This document shows, one piece after another, positions 24,826 through 34,472 of a stretch of DNA of 64,000 nt (the first letter of the stretch is position 1; every line of letters starts with the position of its first letter). The notes below the pieces were generated by a model. The model was not told where the DNA came from. It ran no database searches and saw only the letters and a program-made list of their open reading frames with translations. The DNA comes from Pirellulaceae bacterium (lineage in GTDB: Bacteria; Planctomycetota; Planctomycetia; Pirellulales; Pirellulaceae): NCBI GenBank assembly GCA_026004795.1, contig BPJV01000005.1, forward strand, positions 124,001-188,000, in the 5' to 3' direction. The position numbers and the translations under genes are program-made.

Positions 24826-25794
24826 TTATTGGGCAGCGCTGCGCGTTCCGTGCGGGGAGGCTCCGATACGAACATCTTCGGGCAAGGGGCGTGCCGCCGA
24901 GAGGAATCCTTGGTCGAATAGTTTGGCTTTTAACTGGCGATAGGTTTCGAACGAGTCGGGGTAAACCCATACCGTGACCACGGTTTCCGCTGGATTGCGC
25001 GTCGCTAGTTCCACCTGCAATCGCCCGGCGGGACTGAGCGCCTGTTCCAACGTCTCTGCTGGGGCATCGGGAAGTGGTTCCAGTTCGAACCGGTCGAGTT
25101 CGAAGCCGCCAGGGATCGGCACCATACGATAGTGCATCAAGAAGCCTCCCACCGGTCCCAAGGTATCGTCGATGTCGCCGCGGCTGCGATGACGCGAGGC
25201 GGCCAACGGTGCTTGGGATTTGAGCATTTCCACCAGGCGATCCCACGGGATGACGGTGAGACGATTGTTTTTCAACTGCACGTGGAACTCGCGAGTGAAC
25301 ACCGTCTGCGCCATGGGGGTCGGTAGGTGTTCCAAGATGATTTTCGGTCGTGGACGCTTCTCGGCAGCTCCGAGTTGCTCGCGTACCGTCTCGAGCCGCT
25401 TTTGCAACTCGTCGAGGCGACGCTGCTGTTCGATTTGCTCACGGCGATCTTGGTCGGCCTGAGCGAGAGCGTCCTCGACAGCGCTCCGCATGGCGACCAC
25501 TCGGGCCAGCAGTGCGTCGCGCTCGGTGCGGCGGTAGGCGACTTCGAAGTCGTAGCGTTTCAATTCTTCACGCTGTTCCACCAGAGCTTGTGCCACAGCC
25601 TGGGCAGCGGTTTGAGTCTCCGATGCAGCGCGCTGCACTTCAGCGGCAGTCTGGCGGCCGATCTTGTCGGCAGCCACTTTCGTCTTCGCTCCGACAACGA
25701 CCACGAGGATGATCAGGATGCCTACCAGATTGGCGGTCGTGTCCAAAAATGCGTCCTGACCCACGGCCTCGTCTTCAATGTGGCGGCGTTTCAT
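24826..25794 (-). CDS. ExbD/MotB-like protein with coiled coil, third gene of the channel operon
   Basis: 322 residues. The N-terminus is short and polar, then one membrane helix with an Asp at its start (DAFLDTTANLVGILIILVVVVGA), the layout of ExbD/TolR/MotB ion-channel partners. A long coiled coil follows (about residues 45-145, rich in Ala/Gln/Arg/Glu), then a periplasmic beta-containing domain (REFHVQLKNNRLTVIPWDRL). No OmpA-type peptidoglycan-binding motif was recognised. It overlaps the preceding gene by 4 bases (ATGA at 25791-25794). Probably assembles with the other two products in the inner membrane. Confidence 0.78.
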   Translation of the reverse strand: MKRRHIEDEAVGQDAFLDTTANLVGILIILVVVVGAKTKVAADKIGRQTAAEVQRAASETQTAAQAVAQALVEQREELKRYDFEVAYRRTERDALLARVVAMRSAVEDALAQADQDRREQIEQQRRLDELQKRLETVREQLGAAEKRPRPKIILEHLPTPMAQTVFTREFHVQLKNNRLTVIPWDRLVEMLKSQAPLAASRHRSRGDIDDTLGPVGGFLMHYRMVPIPGGFELDRFELEPLPDAPAETLEQALSPAGRLQVELATRNPAETVVTVWVYPDSFETYRQLKAKLFDQGFLSAARPLPEDVRIGASPHGTRSAAQ

Positions 25795-27749
25795 CGTTTC
25801 CTCCCTGAGCTGGAGGGGGCACCATCACGCGTCGCTTGACGCTGCACCTCCGGAGGTTCAACACGTATCACCTCCACCCCGCTGTCGGTCATCAGGTGGA
25901 CCAGACGGCGAAACTGGGCCTCGGCTCCCGGGGCCACCGTGACGTGCAGTACCGGTTTCCACACCCCTCCCAGGACTGCCATGCCCCACTTGTGCACTTC
26001 ACGTTGGATAGCGGCAGCGATGTGGTCACCCTGCAGTTCTGCCTCGGCCATGGTGGGGATGCGTATCGCCTGCTGCACGTTTCCCCCTTCGGGGACGATG
26101 ATCCATTGATCGGCAAAGCAGTGAACCTGAATGGGCCGAGCAATCTCGGTGCGTCCCAGCGGAGGGGCCTCCCATGCCCAGTGGCTTCCTTTCCGCTCGG
26201 CAAGCGGCGGGGGGGAAGGCGTCGTGCGATCCAAGGTCAGGCTCATGGTATTCGCCGTAGAAAGTGTCTCGTCGTCGACGGAAGGGCGAGGCGTTGTTGG
26301 ATCCGCGGAGGCAGCGGAGCCATGGGATGGTATGGCCTGGTAACCACCCCTTCCACCTGCAGTCCCCGATGCGGGAGTTGGAGTATTTCCCTGGCCGCGC
26401 ATGCTGCCGTGAGCAGCGCTGCTGGCGAGGGCTTGGCTGCCTGTCGAGGCCGTTGCTTCGGCCGTCGCCTCTCCACCTGCGGTTGGTCCAGCATGGGGCG
26501 GCGGGGAGGAGTCGGTCACCACATCGGACGGCACAGGTAGGCCGGCGCCTCCGTGCGGCGTCGAGCCGCTGATCAGGGGCTCGCTGGAGTTGGTTCGCAT
26601 GCCACCAGGTTGATCGAAGGTCGCAGTGATCGAGTTTCCCGAACTGGCCAGTCGCTCGGCACTCGGCCACGCAGCGGTGTTCGATCGCCCGTCCTCCATG
26701 CCGCTTCCACCATTCGCTTCCCTGGAGGCAGCCGCCGCCAGCGGAGATGGACCACCTTCCCATCCCCGGCCTCCTGATCCAGCTTGATTGGCCGAGTCGG
26801 GTTGAACGTCCCCCAGGGGGAGTCCTCGGTCGCGACTGCGGTACTTGCGTGGCATGGCGGCCAACAGCGCAGCCTGACGCTGTCGGGCCAGCTGAATCGT
26901 GTGGACAATCTTTTCCTTCAGGCCAGGAGCCGACTCAGGGAATTCCAATGGCAGCGTTTCGTCAACCAACTCGTATCCGAACTGGTCGTCCCAGCCATCC
27001 ATTGCCGACCGAGCCAGGGCATAGGTGCGAATCCCGCTGGGGCGAACAATCAACAACGGATAGGCGGTCTCCGTCAACGCGCCATTCTTCGGCTTGAACT
27101 CCGATCGGATGGTACGCAAGACGGCATCGAGTGGATTGCCAGGACCATAGGGAGGTTGCAGATCTGCGATCGACAACAAGACCCCCTCTGGTTGTACGAC
27201 CACCCCATCGGCCGTGCATTCCAGGTAGATGGGGCGACGATGTGTCCCATTGCGGCCCTGATAAGGAATGATGGCAAAAACGGGATGGTCCCCGGTGGGA
27301 TCGTCGAGTTTTTTCTTCAGTTCTTCTTCGGCTTCGGCCAACTCGCGCTGCAGGGCGGTCAAGGTTTGCTCCCGCTCCTTTGCGCTATCGGCAGGATCGA
27401 GGGTGTCGCGGTGGCGCGTGGCCTCCAGGGTGGCGGCTAGCTGCGTCAGCTCCTCGGTGAGTTCGCGAATGTGCGCCTCGAAGTGTTCCAGCTGCAGCCG
27501 CTTGCGCTCCAACTCCAGGCGTCCTTGTTCGAGCTGTGTGGCATAGGACCGGCGCGCCAGTTCCATCGTTGCCTGTTCTTCCTCCTGCCGTAAGCGTGCT
27601 CGTTCTACGGCCTGTTGCGATTCGTCCTGGGCATCAGCGACCAGTAGCATCAGGATAAGCACCAACGAGCCCATGGTGCATAACAGCACGGCCAGAAACG
27701 GGAACAACGTAGGGGCCGTGGAGTCCTTCGCCCGGCCTTGTCTGCTCAT
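25791..27749 (-). CDS. Long ExbD/MotB-like protein with duplicated periplasmic domain
   Basis: 652 residues. One N-terminal membrane helix (FPFLAVLLCTMGSLVLILML), a coiled coil of about 100 residues, a globular domain (IYLECTADGVVVQPEG to DETLPLEF), a Ser/Gly/Pro low-complexity stretch of about 200 residues, and a second similar domain (RPIQVHCFADQWIIVPEG to the C-terminus). The membrane helix lacks the clear Asp of the third gene's product, so the two may split the channel roles. It overlaps the upstream channel gene by 4 bases and the downstream gene by 4 bases. Function unknown beyond membership of this energised-channel operon. Confidence 0.75.
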   Translation of the reverse strand: MSRQGRAKDSTAPTLFPFLAVLLCTMGSLVLILMLLVADAQDESQQAVERARLRQEEEQATMELARRSYATQLEQGRLELERKRLQLEHFEAHIRELTEELTQLAATLEATRHRDTLDPADSAKEREQTLTALQRELAEAEEELKKKLDDPTGDHPVFAIIPYQGRNGTHRRPIYLECTADGVVVQPEGVLLSIADLQPPYGPGNPLDAVLRTIRSEFKPKNGALTETAYPLLIVRPSGIRTYALARSAMDGWDDQFGYELVDETLPLEFPESAPGLKEKIVHTIQLARQRQAALLAAMPRKYRSRDRGLPLGDVQPDSANQAGSGGRGWEGGPSPLAAAASREANGGSGMEDGRSNTAAWPSAERLASSGNSITATFDQPGGMRTNSSEPLISGSTPHGGAGLPVPSDVVTDSSPPPHAGPTAGGEATAEATASTGSQALASSAAHGSMRGQGNTPTPASGTAGGRGGYQAIPSHGSAASADPTTPRPSVDDETLSTANTMSLTLDRTTPSPPPLAERKGSHWAWEAPPLGRTEIARPIQVHCFADQWIIVPEGGNVQQAIRIPTMAEAELQGDHIAAAIQREVHKWGMAVLGGVWKPVLHVTVAPGAEAQFRRLVHLMTDSGVEVIRVEPPEVQRQATRDGAPSSSGRKR

Positions 27750-29215
27750 GCCGCTTTCCCCGGTTTGGGCTGTTCCGAGGAACCCGTAGCTGGTGATCGC
27801 CTCGGGTCAACCGCTTGATCGTTCGTCGAGGATTGGCCAAGGGGTGGTGTCGGGGAGGATGCGCTGCGGGGACGAGCCGGTCGCGGACGTACGCTGACCG
27901 GGCCACGGACGATTCCCGCGTGTTCGAGGCTGGTGGCTAACACCGCCACCGCTTCGGCTACGCAGATGCTCGCCTCTTCGATGGTTTTCAAATGTTCCAG
28001 TCGAACGGCGGTTTCCAGTATGGACTCTTCCAGCCGTTTGAGGTCCGCCGTGCCGCGTGTCAATTGCTCCAGTGCAGATGTGTGTTTTGTGAGGGCCTGC
28101 TGTTGCTGGTGGAGTTGACGAGCCGCGGTGCTCATGTCCGTTTGCCACTGCTTCCATCGGGAATCGAAATACTGGGCATGTTCTTGTTGCAGTTCGTGCA
28201 GCCGTGCCAGGTGTACAGTCAACGACTGGCTCAGCATCTCACTGAATTGTTGGCCAATCCCTTCGGTGACGGTTAAGATACGGTCGGTCCAGCGAGATTC
28301 CTGTTCGGCAATCGCGCGGGCAAACAATTCGGCCTGTTGTTGGCAAGTTCGTACGTTGGCCTCGACCATTTCTTCGCACAACCGTTGAATCGGTGCCAAC
28401 AGCGATTGCCGATCGGATTCTTCTCCAATGGCCAAAAAGGTAATCAGCAACCGGTGGCTGTCGGTGTCTAAGCGGGTGAGGAGTCGGTTTTCCAAGCGGT
28501 TGACGGTGAACTGAAGGAACATCAGCGCTACGGTCAACACCAGCGCCGTGGCGGTGGTATCGAAGGCGACGTACAGTCCCGCTGTCAATTGGTTCATCGC
28601 TTCCTGCTGCTGCGTGGCCAGCAATTCCGTGTCGAGCTGACCGAGCGTCTGGGAGATCCCCAGTACCGTGCCCAAAAAACCAAGCATCGGCATGGCCCAG
28701 TTGATGATGCGGATCAGGCTGTAGCTGTCATGTTGCCGTTGGGCTTCCGCGTCGGCTAGTTTCTCCAAGTCCGATTCCAAGCTCGCTTGTTGCCCGCGAT
28801 GCACCTGGAGGTCAAGCAGGAATACGATCCGTTGAATTAACCAGTGGTTGAGCAACGAAGCGCTAAGTCCATGCAAACGTGCCAGCAGCCATTCCGGCCG
28901 TCGCAACGTGGGGACCTCATGCCCCTCATCGATCAATAGTTGGAGAGCCTTCACGGCGCGCCCCAGCCCCGCAAGTTGCCGTACGCTCACAAGCCATTTG
29001 GTGGCGATCGTCGCGAGACCGATGAAGAACAGGCTGATCGACGCAATCGCCACCGGATGGTTGGTAGCGTAGCGGCGCAGCATTGGTGTTCCCAATGGCC
29101 CCCAATAGACGGAGGCAAAAAAAACGGCCGCCAGCATCACTCCACCGGCAAGTATCGGCGGGAGAGGGGTCTCGAAACTGTGTTGAGCGTTACTTCGATT
29201 GCGATTTGCCATCAT
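27746..29215 (-). CDS. MotA/TolQ/ExbB-family proton-channel protein
   Basis: 489 residues from ATG 29215, which has AAGGAAG upstream; the frame is open to 29266 but that part has no Shine-Dalgarno. Two N-terminal membrane helices (PPILAGGVMLAAVFFASVYWG and ASISLFFIGLATIATKWLV) and, after a cytoplasmic loop, two closely spaced helices with the family signature (MPMLGFLGTVLGISQTLGQL and LYVAFDTTATALVLTVALMF). A C-terminal coiled-coil tail of about 220 residues is much longer than in TolQ or ExbB and recalls ZorA-like architecture. It heads a three-gene operon with 4-base overlaps. Confidence 0.88.
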   Translation of the reverse strand: MMANRNRSNAQHSFETPLPPILAGGVMLAAVFFASVYWGPLGTPMLRRYATNHPVAIASISLFFIGLATIATKWLVSVRQLAGLGRAVKALQLLIDEGHEVPTLRRPEWLLARLHGLSASLLNHWLIQRIVFLLDLQVHRGQQASLESDLEKLADAEAQRQHDSYSLIRIINWAMPMLGFLGTVLGISQTLGQLDTELLATQQQEAMNQLTAGLYVAFDTTATALVLTVALMFLQFTVNRLENRLLTRLDTDSHRLLITFLAIGEESDRQSLLAPIQRLCEEMVEANVRTCQQQAELFARAIAEQESRWTDRILTVTEGIGQQFSEMLSQSLTVHLARLHELQQEHAQYFDSRWKQWQTDMSTAARQLHQQQQALTKHTSALEQLTRGTADLKRLEESILETAVRLEHLKTIEEASICVAEAVAVLATSLEHAGIVRGPVSVRPRPARPRSASSPTPPLGQSSTNDQAVDPRRSPATGSSEQPKPGKAA

Positions 29216-29479
29216 TGCTTCCTTGCCACGCGGTAGGTCAGCGGCACCGCTGGCAAAAGGGGGCACCAGCAGCTCGCCATTGCGGATTGTGCAGGGTGCA
29301 AGCAGTAGGCGTCTAGATGAGTTTTCGAGCTTTCGCCGCCGTCGGGGCTTCGTGTACTCTGCCCGTAGGCAACGATGAAGCGTGGAACGGATTGCACATT
29401 GAACCTATCGGGAAGCTTTGGACGCTGGCCGGGCCGATCGCCCACAGCAGAGGTTTCCGCCGGCGATCGAAGGGAAAGG

Positions 29480-29872
29480 ATGGACCAGATCATGTCGCTT
29501 CAGCAGCAATCGCATCGAACCAATATCCTGAACGCTTGGCCGAGTCGGTTAGGGATCGTAGCGTGGTTGGGTTGTGGCCTGTGGGTACTGGGTATCGCAT
29601 TGCCCGTTGCTCAAAGCCAGATTGCGCCACCGCAAACGGATGTTGCTGCGTCCACCACACGGCTCCAGGTGATCACCAGCAGTCTGCCCAACGGCACCCA
29701 GCAGGTTCTGGTTGTCGAGCCAAACTCGAAAACGCTCGCCCTGTACCATATCGATCCGAGTCAGGGGCTCATTCAATTGAAAAGTGTGCGTCGTATCGCT
29801 TGGGATTTGACGATCGAAGAGTTCAACGGGCAGCCGCCATTGCCTAGGGATATCAGGGCGGTACAGCCGTGA
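29480..29872 (+). CDS. Small conserved planctomycete exported or membrane protein
   Basis: About 130 residues from ATG 29480 (ATG 29492 also possible; AAAGG precedes both). One hydrophobic segment (IVAWLGCGLWVLGIALPVAQ) then a conserved C-terminal module: QVLVVEPNSKTLALYHID, LIQLKSVRRIAWDLTIEEFN and PLPRDIRAVQP. I recognise this as a widely conserved small planctomycete family of unknown function. It is divergent from the channel operon start (265 bases between), so a shared regulatory region is possible. Confidence 0.78.
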   Translation: MDQIMSLQQQSHRTNILNAWPSRLGIVAWLGCGLWVLGIALPVAQSQIAPPQTDVAASTTRLQVITSSLPNGTQQVLVVEPNSKTLALYHIDPSQGLIQLKSVRRIAWDLTIEEFNGQPPLPRDIRAVQP

Positions 29873-30598
29873 AGACGCGCCCACAATAATCGAGCCTCGT
29901 TGGCTTTTCGCGAGCTGGCTGCGCGAGCTGGCAAGGAACGAGGACACGTAGGCGTCGTCGCTGCCATGGATAGATAACCCAAGGTGAAACGATGGACTGG
30001 CGGCAGCGCTGCGATCTGTTCACGCGAAGTCTAGGTGGCAGCGAAGTCTCGCACCATGCTGCACATGGCATGCTGTACGTGAGCAGTGCGACATCACACC
30101 TGTGCAGGGATTTCGTTGGTTCCATCGAGGCTCATGGAGGTGTCGGAACGCCGGCGGTGGACGCCCCCGAATGGGAGTCGTTATCGGTTGCTAGATTTTG
30201 TACAGAGGAGCGTGTAGGCGTGTCGCGATCCGGGCGAGACGGATTGCATTGCCTTCACCTACTGGCATCGTCGCTGGAGAAGTGGCGTACCGGACGCCTG
30301 GGGCGATTCAGTGGACGGCACCGGGGCAAGATACGGTGGTGGTGGTAGGAACACGCGTCACTGGATTGCCATGGAAAAGAAGGGGGAGGCGGCAACGAGG
30401 GGCAATACGTCCCACCTCCCCCCGTACTATCGCATCCTTGGGGAAGCTGCGCGATTTGGTAAGGGAAAAAAGGCGCCCCCTCAACGTGAGAGGACGCCCG
30501 CGGTGGGGAGACACAGATTAGATGCAATTGCGGTGAGGTCGAAAGGAAATAACTGTGCATCCCCGAATAATATCGATTCCGGCAAGCGGGCAGTGGAG
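29873..30598. other. Long intergenic region
   Basis: No gene recognised on either strand; the open frames here lack Shine-Dalgarno sequences, signal peptides or familiar motifs. It contains the minus-strand terminator at 30466-30498 described separately. The rest of the region shows nothing I can assign. Confidence 0.5.
30466..30498 (-). terminator. Strong Rho-independent terminator for the gene at 30599-31309
   Basis: On the minus strand, GGCGTCCTCTCA and TGAGGGGGCGCC form a 12-bp stem (two G-U pairs) with a 3-base loop, followed by TTTTTT. On the plus strand this is 30472-30498 with the A-run at 30466-30471. It lies 100 bases beyond the stop. Confidence 0.9.
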
Positions 30599-31309
30599 TT
30601 ACCAAGCTTGATTGGCTGCTACCTCGTTCGCCAATGGTCCCGATTGAAGTGGAAAGGTCATTTCGTAATCGAGCGACCGCAAGAATTCCTTGGCCGCTAC
30701 ATACTGACTGGTGGACAAATGATGCATGTTGGATTTCAGTAGCGCCAACATCGCATCGACCAACTCGGCGATTTGGCGTTGGGAAGGACTACCATCACCG
30801 CTGTTCTCAGGAGAACGGTTGGCCACCAATTCATCGATGCGTTCCCGAATCGCTTTGTATTCATCGGTTCGCAAAACATGGGGCCACACCAGCCCTCCGG
30901 TATTGGGGTCAAAGTTCTGGGCCGTCAAGCGATCGGGAAGCATCTTTTCGGTAATCCTTGCCCATTGTTCCTTGGTGGGAGGAACAGGAGCGTACTTTTC
31001 TCGATACTCGCGATGAACTTCTTTGTTCTCGTAGTAAGTTCTGACGTAATAACTGGCATTCTCAATGCGACGCCGCACAGCCTCTTGGTAGTTGACGGCG
31101 GCGACCGAATTGAGGTAGTTGGCATGACCCGCCGCTTCCATGGCGGCGGCGGCACCGCGGTAGTAACCTTCGATCGGCGTGCTAGCGTGGCGCTGGTAAG
31201 TCCAGTTGTTGATGGGCGGCACGGTAGGAAGCGGAGCTTGGGCCGCAGCCGTCCATGCCGTAGTCGCTGCGATTAGTCCGGCTAATATTACAGGTTTCGC
31301 AGTGGACAT
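30599..31309 (-). CDS. Secreted helical protein of unknown function
   Basis: 236 residues from ATG 31309, which has GGGGAGG 7 bases upstream. Signal peptide ending ATTAWTAAAQA. The mature part is helical, with a conserved-looking run (EGYYRGAAAAMEAAGHANYL, NSVAAVNYQEAVRRRIENA, YVRTYYENKEVHREYREKYA) that resembles a family of planctomycete exported proteins. No catalytic residues or metal site recognised. Single gene with its own strong terminator. Confidence 0.78.
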   Translation of the reverse strand: MSTAKPVILAGLIAATTAWTAAAQAPLPTVPPINNWTYQRHASTPIEGYYRGAAAAMEAAGHANYLNSVAAVNYQEAVRRRIENASYYVRTYYENKEVHREYREKYAPVPPTKEQWARITEKMLPDRLTAQNFDPNTGGLVWPHVLRTDEYKAIRERIDELVANRSPENSGDGSPSQRQIAELVDAMLALLKSNMHHLSTSQYVAAKEFLRSLDYEMTFPLQSGPLANEVAANQAW

Positions 31310-31663
31310 GGTGATGCCTCCCCTTCCTAAGTGTCGAGGAATTCGCAATCTAATTCCGAACGATATGCTTTGAAGGAGCAACCGGTGTGCCAAAACCGAG
31401 TTTGCTGGTTTTCTACGGGCGTGGTTCGATGGGATCCGGGCGAGGTAACTGGTTGCAGAGTAGGAGGTTGAACGACTTTAGAAGTAGGCGACCGGCGAGG
31501 AGAAAACGCTGGCAGGATGCGCGAATGCGCTGCCCACCGTGGTTGGTCCAACGGCTGGTGGTGGCATGCTGAGACGGGAAGTCTCAACCTGAGACGGTTT
31601 GTGTGGGCCGTTGACGAGCCACGTCGTAGCGGATCAGCGGCGGCGCGGTTAGTAAGCGCGCTG
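31310..31663. other. Intergenic region between two minus-strand genes
   Basis: Should contain the promoter of the secreted protein gene at its low-coordinate end. Otherwise only a small GCGC hairpin near 31644 is visible; no gene seen. Confidence 0.45.
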
Positions 31664-32691
31664 TTACTCGGTGAGAACCTGCGCCAGGATCCAATCGGGC
31701 AGCGGTTGCGTTGCCCCACGCCGCGAAGCCACGTAGGCGCCGAACAGATTGGCGGCGTGGACTATCTTCTGTGGAGGCCATCCCGCCACCAGGCCGATCG
31801 CCAGTGCCGCCGCAGCGGCGTCACCGGCGCCCACCGTATCCGCATCCGGTTCTTGCTCTAACTGCGGCACCTTCGCTGTTATCTGGTCCGTGCCGGCTTG
31901 CCAAACGCATCCCTGCGATCCACGCGTCCAGAACACGACGTCGAGGGAGAACTGGTCTTGCAGTCTGGCGGCGATCGACGCCGGCGATAGATCTTGCCTC
32001 CAACCGAAGCAATCGGCCAACCAGGAAAGTTCGCCATCGTTGCACTTAAGGACTGTTGCCTGCTGCATGCTCCAGCGAATGCTTTCGGGGGGAGGATACG
32101 GACGGCGCAAGTTTAGATCGAGAAGGTTCAGTCGACCGACGCGTCCTTCAAGCAGGTGGTGGAGCGTCGTCGCGGTTTGCCGGCTTCTTTGCGCCAGGGT
32201 ACCAAAATAAAACAGTTCTGCCCCGTGGCCGATGCGTTCGATCTGGGCAGTCCATGTCGATGAAATCCCACGCCACATCGGGAGCAATCGTGTAGGAGGG
32301 TTGCCCATCCTCCACGGTGACCTCCACCCACCCAGTGGGGTGTTGGGCGTCCTGTTGCACAGTTGCGGTATGAACCTTGGATTCTTGAAGGAACTTCTAG
32401 GATCCGTTGCCCGCGCTGGTCTTGGCCGACGCGCGAGATCAAGAACACTTCCCCGGCGATCCGCTCCGCGACTTGAGCGCATCGCACGGCGAAATTGAGC
32501 GGGGCACCGCCGATGACCTCACCAGACGGTAAGACATCGATAAGGGCTTCCCCGAAGGCGGCGATGGTGAAGTCTGGAGGCGATGGCGGACCGGCCGACG
32601 CCTGCTCCTGAGGCACAGGGCGGAGTGTGGAAGAAGAGTTCGCGGCGGGGGAGGAGGATACGTTCATGGGATCCAGTGGGTTGATGGCCAT
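31664..32691 (-). pseudogene. PfkB-family sugar kinase (fructokinase-like) broken by two frameshifts
   Basis: The protein is complete only across three reading frames. Frame 1 from about 32691 gives FTIAAFGEALIDVLPSGEVI, GGAPLNFAVRCAQVAERIAG and SRVGQDQRGQRIL, then loses homology near 32390-32400. Frame 2 carries QQDAQHPTGWVEVTVEDG and APDVAWDFIDMD to about 32246-32254. Frame 3 continues with IERIGHGAELFYFGTLAQRS through the PfkB signature DTVGAGDAAAAALAIGLV, containing the catalytic Asp, to the stop at 31664. Both shifts step one base further on (net +1 each). Intact relatives phosphorylate fructose or similar sugars. Either a recent pseudogene or sequence errors; the rest of the protein is well preserved. 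Confidence 0.85.
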
Positions 32692-32765
32692 AGGAGTAGG
32701 TGAGGGGACCGACCGGTGGAACGTCGATGCGGCTCTTGTTAAACACCAGCATGGGTGGAGCTGCC

Positions 32766-32799
32766 GCGACGGCCGCCGCTGCCACCGTCGCTGTTTTTT
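32766..32799 (+). terminator. Terminator-like hairpin in the thiC upstream region
   Basis: GCGACGG (32766-32772) pairs with CCGTCGC (32785-32791), followed by TGTTTTTT. It lies on the plus strand 115 bases before thiC, with no plus-strand gene before it, so it would act as an attenuator in the thiC leader or stop antisense transcription. No TPP-riboswitch consensus was found here. Confidence 0.55.
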
Positions 32800-32905
32800 C
32801 TCATGGAGGTGGCTTCTCCGGCGTGGCTTTTCTCAGATAATAAAAAACAGAACGAGCGATGGCGATACCGCGTTGGCGAACACGCAGGTAAAAGAGTTTA
32901 TCTAG

Positions 32906-34252
<1,347 letters not shown>

Positions 34253-34472
34253 ACCGACATTTTCTTTGCATCGCCGGTTTCTAATCGGTAGGATAGAAGA
34301 CGGATGCGAGGCGAGGCTGCGGATGAGGAGCCTGCTTCGCGGGGAACTTTTCAACCCTCATGTCGCTCCAAGCAGTTGCATGCCCCTTCTGGGAGGGCAC
34401 GGCATGTGCCCTCGATCGTGGTTGCACGCTTGGAACCTTGGCATTCATGGTCGCCGGTGAGGAGCCCCACTC

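Noticed and set aside
24826-29215. Zorya anti-phage system
   Set aside because: Channel and ExbD/MotB-like genes are present, but no ZorC, ZorD or ZorE gene lies on either side, and neighbours are housekeeping genes.
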